From: JBDSKH01 sp050245915
Lineage (GTDB): Bacteria > Actinomycetota > Actinomycetes > Actinomycetales > Microbacteriaceae
DNA length: 39,391 nucleotides
Direction: 5' to 3'
NCBI GenBank assembly: GCA_050245915.1
Contig: JBFWWZ010000026.1
Span: forward strand, 1 to 39,391
Position numbers and translations under genes: made by a program. Below, piece after piece: positions 36,960 through 39,391 of this stretch (within the stretch, counting starts at the first letter, position 1; each line of letters begins with the position of its first letter). The notes beneath the pieces are model-generated. The model saw only the letters and a program-made list of their open reading frames with translations, was not told the origin of the DNA and made no database searches.

Positions 36960-39391
36960 TCAGCCTTTCGTGGCGACGTTGACCACGCGAGGTGCGCGGA
37001 CGATCACATTGACGATCTCACGGTCTCCGACGGCGCGGGCGAAACCGGGGGTCGCGCGCGCCAGCGCCTCGAGCTCCTCGGCGCTGATCGTGGGCGGCAC
37101 CTCGATCTTGTCGCGCACCTTGCCGTCGACCTGGACGATCGCGGTCACCGACTCCTCTACCAGAAGGGTCGCGTCGGGCTTGCGGAACCCCGCGGCCGAC
37201 ACCGAGCCGGTGTACCCGAGGCGCTCCCACATGTCCTCCGCGGTGTGCGGGGCGAAGAGCGACAGCAGCACCGCGACGACCTCTATCGCCTCCCGGACGG
37301 CCGGGTCGCCGGCACCGGGGCCGGTGTCGATCGTCTTGCGGATCGCGTTGACCAGCTCCATGAGGCGGGCCACCACGACATTGAACTTGAACGACTCCAT
37401 CAGGCCCGGGGTGTCGGCCAGCAGGTGGTGGGTCTGGCGACGCAGGGCGACATCGCCGCCCTTCCAGTCCACCTCGGGCTTCGACGTCACCTCGCCGGAG
37501 ATGCGCCAGGCGCGCGCCAGGAACTTCGCCGAACCGGTCGGTGAGACATCCGCCCAGTCGATGTTGTCCTCCGGCGGGCTCGCGAACGCCATCGTCACCC
37601 GGATCGCGTCGGCGCCGTGGGTGTCGAGCTCGGAGGCGAACTCGACCAGGTTGCCCTTCGACTTGCTCATCGCCTTGCCGTTCAGGATCACGCTGCCCTG
37701 GTTGAGCACGGCACTGAACGGCTCGGTGAACGAGATGTAGCCCAGGTCGAACAGCACCTTGGTGATGAAGCGCGCGTACAGCAGGTGCAGGATCGCGTGC
37801 TCGACACCGCCCACGTACTGGTCGATCGGCGCCCACTTCTCGGCCTCGGCGGGGTCGAACGCCCGGTCGGGGTCGTTCGGGCTCAGGTAGCGCAGGAAGT
37901 ACCAGGACGAGTCGACGAAGGTGTCCATCGTGTCCGGGTCGCGGCGGCCACCGGGCACGGTGACCCAGTCGGTGGCGGCGCCGAGCGGCGAGCTGCCCTT
38001 CGGCTTCAGGTCGAGGCCGGCCGGGTCGGGAAGCAGCACCGGCAGCTGGTCCTCGGGGACCGGGATGAGCGAGCCGTCGTCGCCGTGGATGATCGGGATC
38101 GGCGTGCCCCAGTACCGCTGCCGCGAGATGAGCCAGTCGCGCAGGCGGTAGGTCTTCGCCGCCCGGCCGGTGCCCGCGGCCTCCAGCAGCTCGATGACGC
38201 GCTTGATCGCATTCGACTTGCTGAGTCCGTCGAGCGGGCCGGAGTTGATCATGCGGCCGTCACCGGTCAGCGCCTGGCCGGTCGCCACCGGATCGAGCGG
38301 CGGGGTCTCGCCGGAATCCAGCATCTCCGGGGTGATCACCGGCAGCGCGCCGGTGACGGGGGCGTTCGTGTCGACGACGACCCGCACGTCCAGGCCGTAC
38401 TTCAGGGCGAAGTCCAGGTCGCGCTGGTCGTGCGCGGGCACCGCCATGACGGCGCCGTGGCCGTAGTCGGCGAGCACGTAGTCCGCGGTCCAGATCGGGA
38501 TGCGCTCCCCGTTCACCGGATTGATCGCGTACCGCTCCAGCGGGATGCCCGTCTTCTCGCGGCCTGCATCCTGCCGTTCGATCTCCGTCGACTTCTGCAC
38601 CTGCTCGAGGTACGCGGCGAACGCGGCCTGCACCTCCGGGGTCGAGCCGGCGGCCAGCTCGGCGGCCAGCTCGGAGTCGGGCGCGACCACCATGAACGTG
38701 GCGCCGAACAGGGTGTCGGGACGCGTCGTGAAGACGGTCACGGCATCCGCCCGCCCCTCGATCACGAAGTCGATGTCGGCGCCGGTCGACCGGCCGATCC
38801 AGTTGCGCTGCATCGCCAGCACCTTCGAAGGCCACGAACCCTCGAGCTGGTTCAGGTCGTCGAGCAGGCGGTCGGCGTAGTCGGTGATCTTGAAGTACCA
38901 CTGGGTCAGCTTCTTCTTCACCACGACGGCGCCCGAGCGCTCGCTCGTGCCGTCGGGCAGCACCTGCTCGTTGGCGAGCACCGTCTGATCCACCGGGTCC
39001 CAGTTGACCCAGCTGTCCTTGCGGTAGGCGAGCCCCTTCTCGTACAGCTTCAGGAACAGCCATTGGTTCCACTTGTAGTACTCGGGGTCGGAGGTGTGCA
39101 GCTCGCGGGACCAGTCGAAGCTGTTGCCGTACCGCTTGAACGACGCCTTCTGCTGCGCGATGTTGTCGTAAGTCCAGCCGCGCGGGTCGATGCCGCGCTT
39201 GATCGCCGCATTCTCGGCGGGGAGCCCGAACGAGTCCCAGCCGATCGGGTGCAGCACGTTGAAACCCTGCTGGCGCCAATAGCGGGCCACGATGTCGCCG
39301 TACGCGAACGCCTCCGCATGACCCATGTGCAGGTCGCCCGACGGGTAGGGGAACATGTCGAGCACGTACTTGCGCGGCCGGGTGTCCGACG
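36960..39391 (-). CDS. leuS: Leucyl-tRNA synthetase (5' end outside window)
   Basis: Class I aminoacyl-tRNA synthetase charging tRNA-Leu. About 810 codons are present; the N-terminal few dozen residues lie beyond the window. Landmarks: MFPYPSGDLHMGHAEAF (HIGH-type motif), the CP1 editing domain (VFTTRPDTLFGATFMVVAP, YGHGAVMAVPAHDQRDLDFA), RLRDWLISRQRYWGTPIP, the KAMSKSKGN catalytic loop, and the anticodon-binding C-terminal domain ending VIVRAPRVVNVATKG. The reading frame is open to the window end. A 57-residue small gene is coupled to its stop. Confidence 0.98.
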   Translation of the reverse strand, partial: SDTRPRKYVLDMFPYPSGDLHMGHAEAFAYGDIVARYWRQQGFNVLHPIGWDSFGLPAENAAIKRGIDPRGWTYDNIAQQKASFKRYGNSFDWSRELHTSDPEYYKWNQWLFLKLYEKGLAYRKDSWVNWDPVDQTVLANEQVLPDGTSERSGAVVVKKKLTQWYFKITDYADRLLDDLNQLEGSWPSKVLAMQRNWIGRSTGADIDFVIEGRADAVTVFTTRPDTLFGATFMVVAPDSELAAELAAGSTPEVQAAFAAYLEQVQKSTEIERQDAGREKTGIPLERYAINPVNGERIPIWTADYVLADYGHGAVMAVPAHDQRDLDFALKYGLDVRVVVDTNAPVTGALPVITPEMLDSGETPPLDPVATGQALTGDGRMINSGPLDGLSKSNAIKRVIELLEAAGTGRAAKTYRLRDWLISRQRYWGTPIPIIHGDDGSLIPVPEDQLPVLLPDPAGLDLKPKGSSPLGAATDWVTVPGGRRDPDTMDTFVDSSWYFLRYLSPNDPDRAFDPAEAEKWAPIDQYVGGVEHAILHLLYARFITKVLFDLGYISFTEPFSAVLNQGSVILNGKAMSKSKGNLVEFASELDTHGADAIRVTMAFASPPEDNIDWADVSPTGSAKFLARAWRISGEVTSKPEVDWKGGDVALRRQTHHLLADTPGLMESFKFNVVVARLMELVNAIRKTIDTGPGAGDPAVREAIEVVAVLLSLFAPHTAEDMWERLGYTGSVSAAGFRKPDATLLVEESVTAIVQVDGKVRDKIEVPPTISAEELEALARATPGFARAVGDREIVNVIVRAPRVVNVATKG

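Noticed and set aside
1..39391. CRISPR arrays, tRNA or rRNA genes, prophage or transposase genes
   Set aside because: No regularly spaced repeats, tRNA cloverleaf patterns, rRNA sequence, integrase or transposase motifs were seen on either strand.

Overview
The window is high-G+C actinobacterial chromosome, best matched to the family Microbacteriaceae. It carries the housekeeping order typical of these genomes (leuS, comEA, comEC, holA, rpsT, lepA, hemW, hrcA, dnaJ, rsmE, HIT, phoH, ybeY, CBS-CorC, era, leuA, recO, uppS). GTG starts are frequent and many transcripts look leaderless. Family placement is from gene order and protein style only; the species is not resolved. No tRNA, rRNA, CRISPR array, phage or transposase gene was seen, and no gene-free gap exceeds 300 bases.

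Layout. 1-1000: uppS (cut by the window edge) and recO, overlapping, minus strand. 1034-3704: a plus-strand accessory module with an ECF41/SigJ-type sigma factor, an NmrA-like NAD(P)-binding protein, a small membrane protein and a TRIC/YicG-type membrane protein. 3734-5630: leuA with a leader that looks like a leucine attenuator (a 14-codon leaderless leader peptide with three consecutive Leu codons, then a hairpin). 5639-7656: an ArsR-family repressor and a SulP-STAS anion transporter. 7741-10962: two secreted lipoproteins, then a DrrA/DrrB-like ABC exporter. 10944-18014 (minus): sensor kinase, NarL-type response regulator, MacB/FtsX-type ABC exporter, and a large SARP/LuxR-AfsR-like regulator with an NB-ARC ATPase. 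18067-24998: the conserved era, CBS-CorC, ybeY, phoH, hinT operon and the hrcA, dnaJ, rsmE heat-shock operon with a CIRCE-like operator. 25175-28498: two DUF4870 membrane proteins, then hemW with DUF2510 and DUF1990 partners. 28627-32341: lepA, a DUF4190-like protein, a TIGR01777 epimerase and a divergent Nudix hydrolase. 32498-39391: rpsT, then the minus-strand genes holA, comEC, comEA, a 57-residue small protein and leuS (5' end missing).

How it works together. The conserved blocks cover ribosome assembly and translation quality control (era, ybeY, rsmE, lepA, rpsT, leuS), protein folding (hrcA, dnaJ), DNA uptake and replication (comEA, comEC, holA), cell-wall lipid supply (uppS), recombinational repair (recO) and leucine synthesis (leuA). 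Between leuA and era sits an accessory island of signal-responsive transport: an anion transporter with its repressor, a two-component system beside its likely target exporter, and a second exporter next to a SARP-like regulator.

Three regulatory layers appear repeatedly: TANNNT boxes 5-7 bases before start codons (leaderless promoters), short intergenic repeats of two families, and small operators overlapping start codons. The strongest candidates for new biology are the leaderless leuA leader peptide, a candidate ECF41 promoter at the end of the sigma gene, the repeat array and perfect inverted repeat before the DrrA-like exporter, and two matching 81-83 base palindromic elements.
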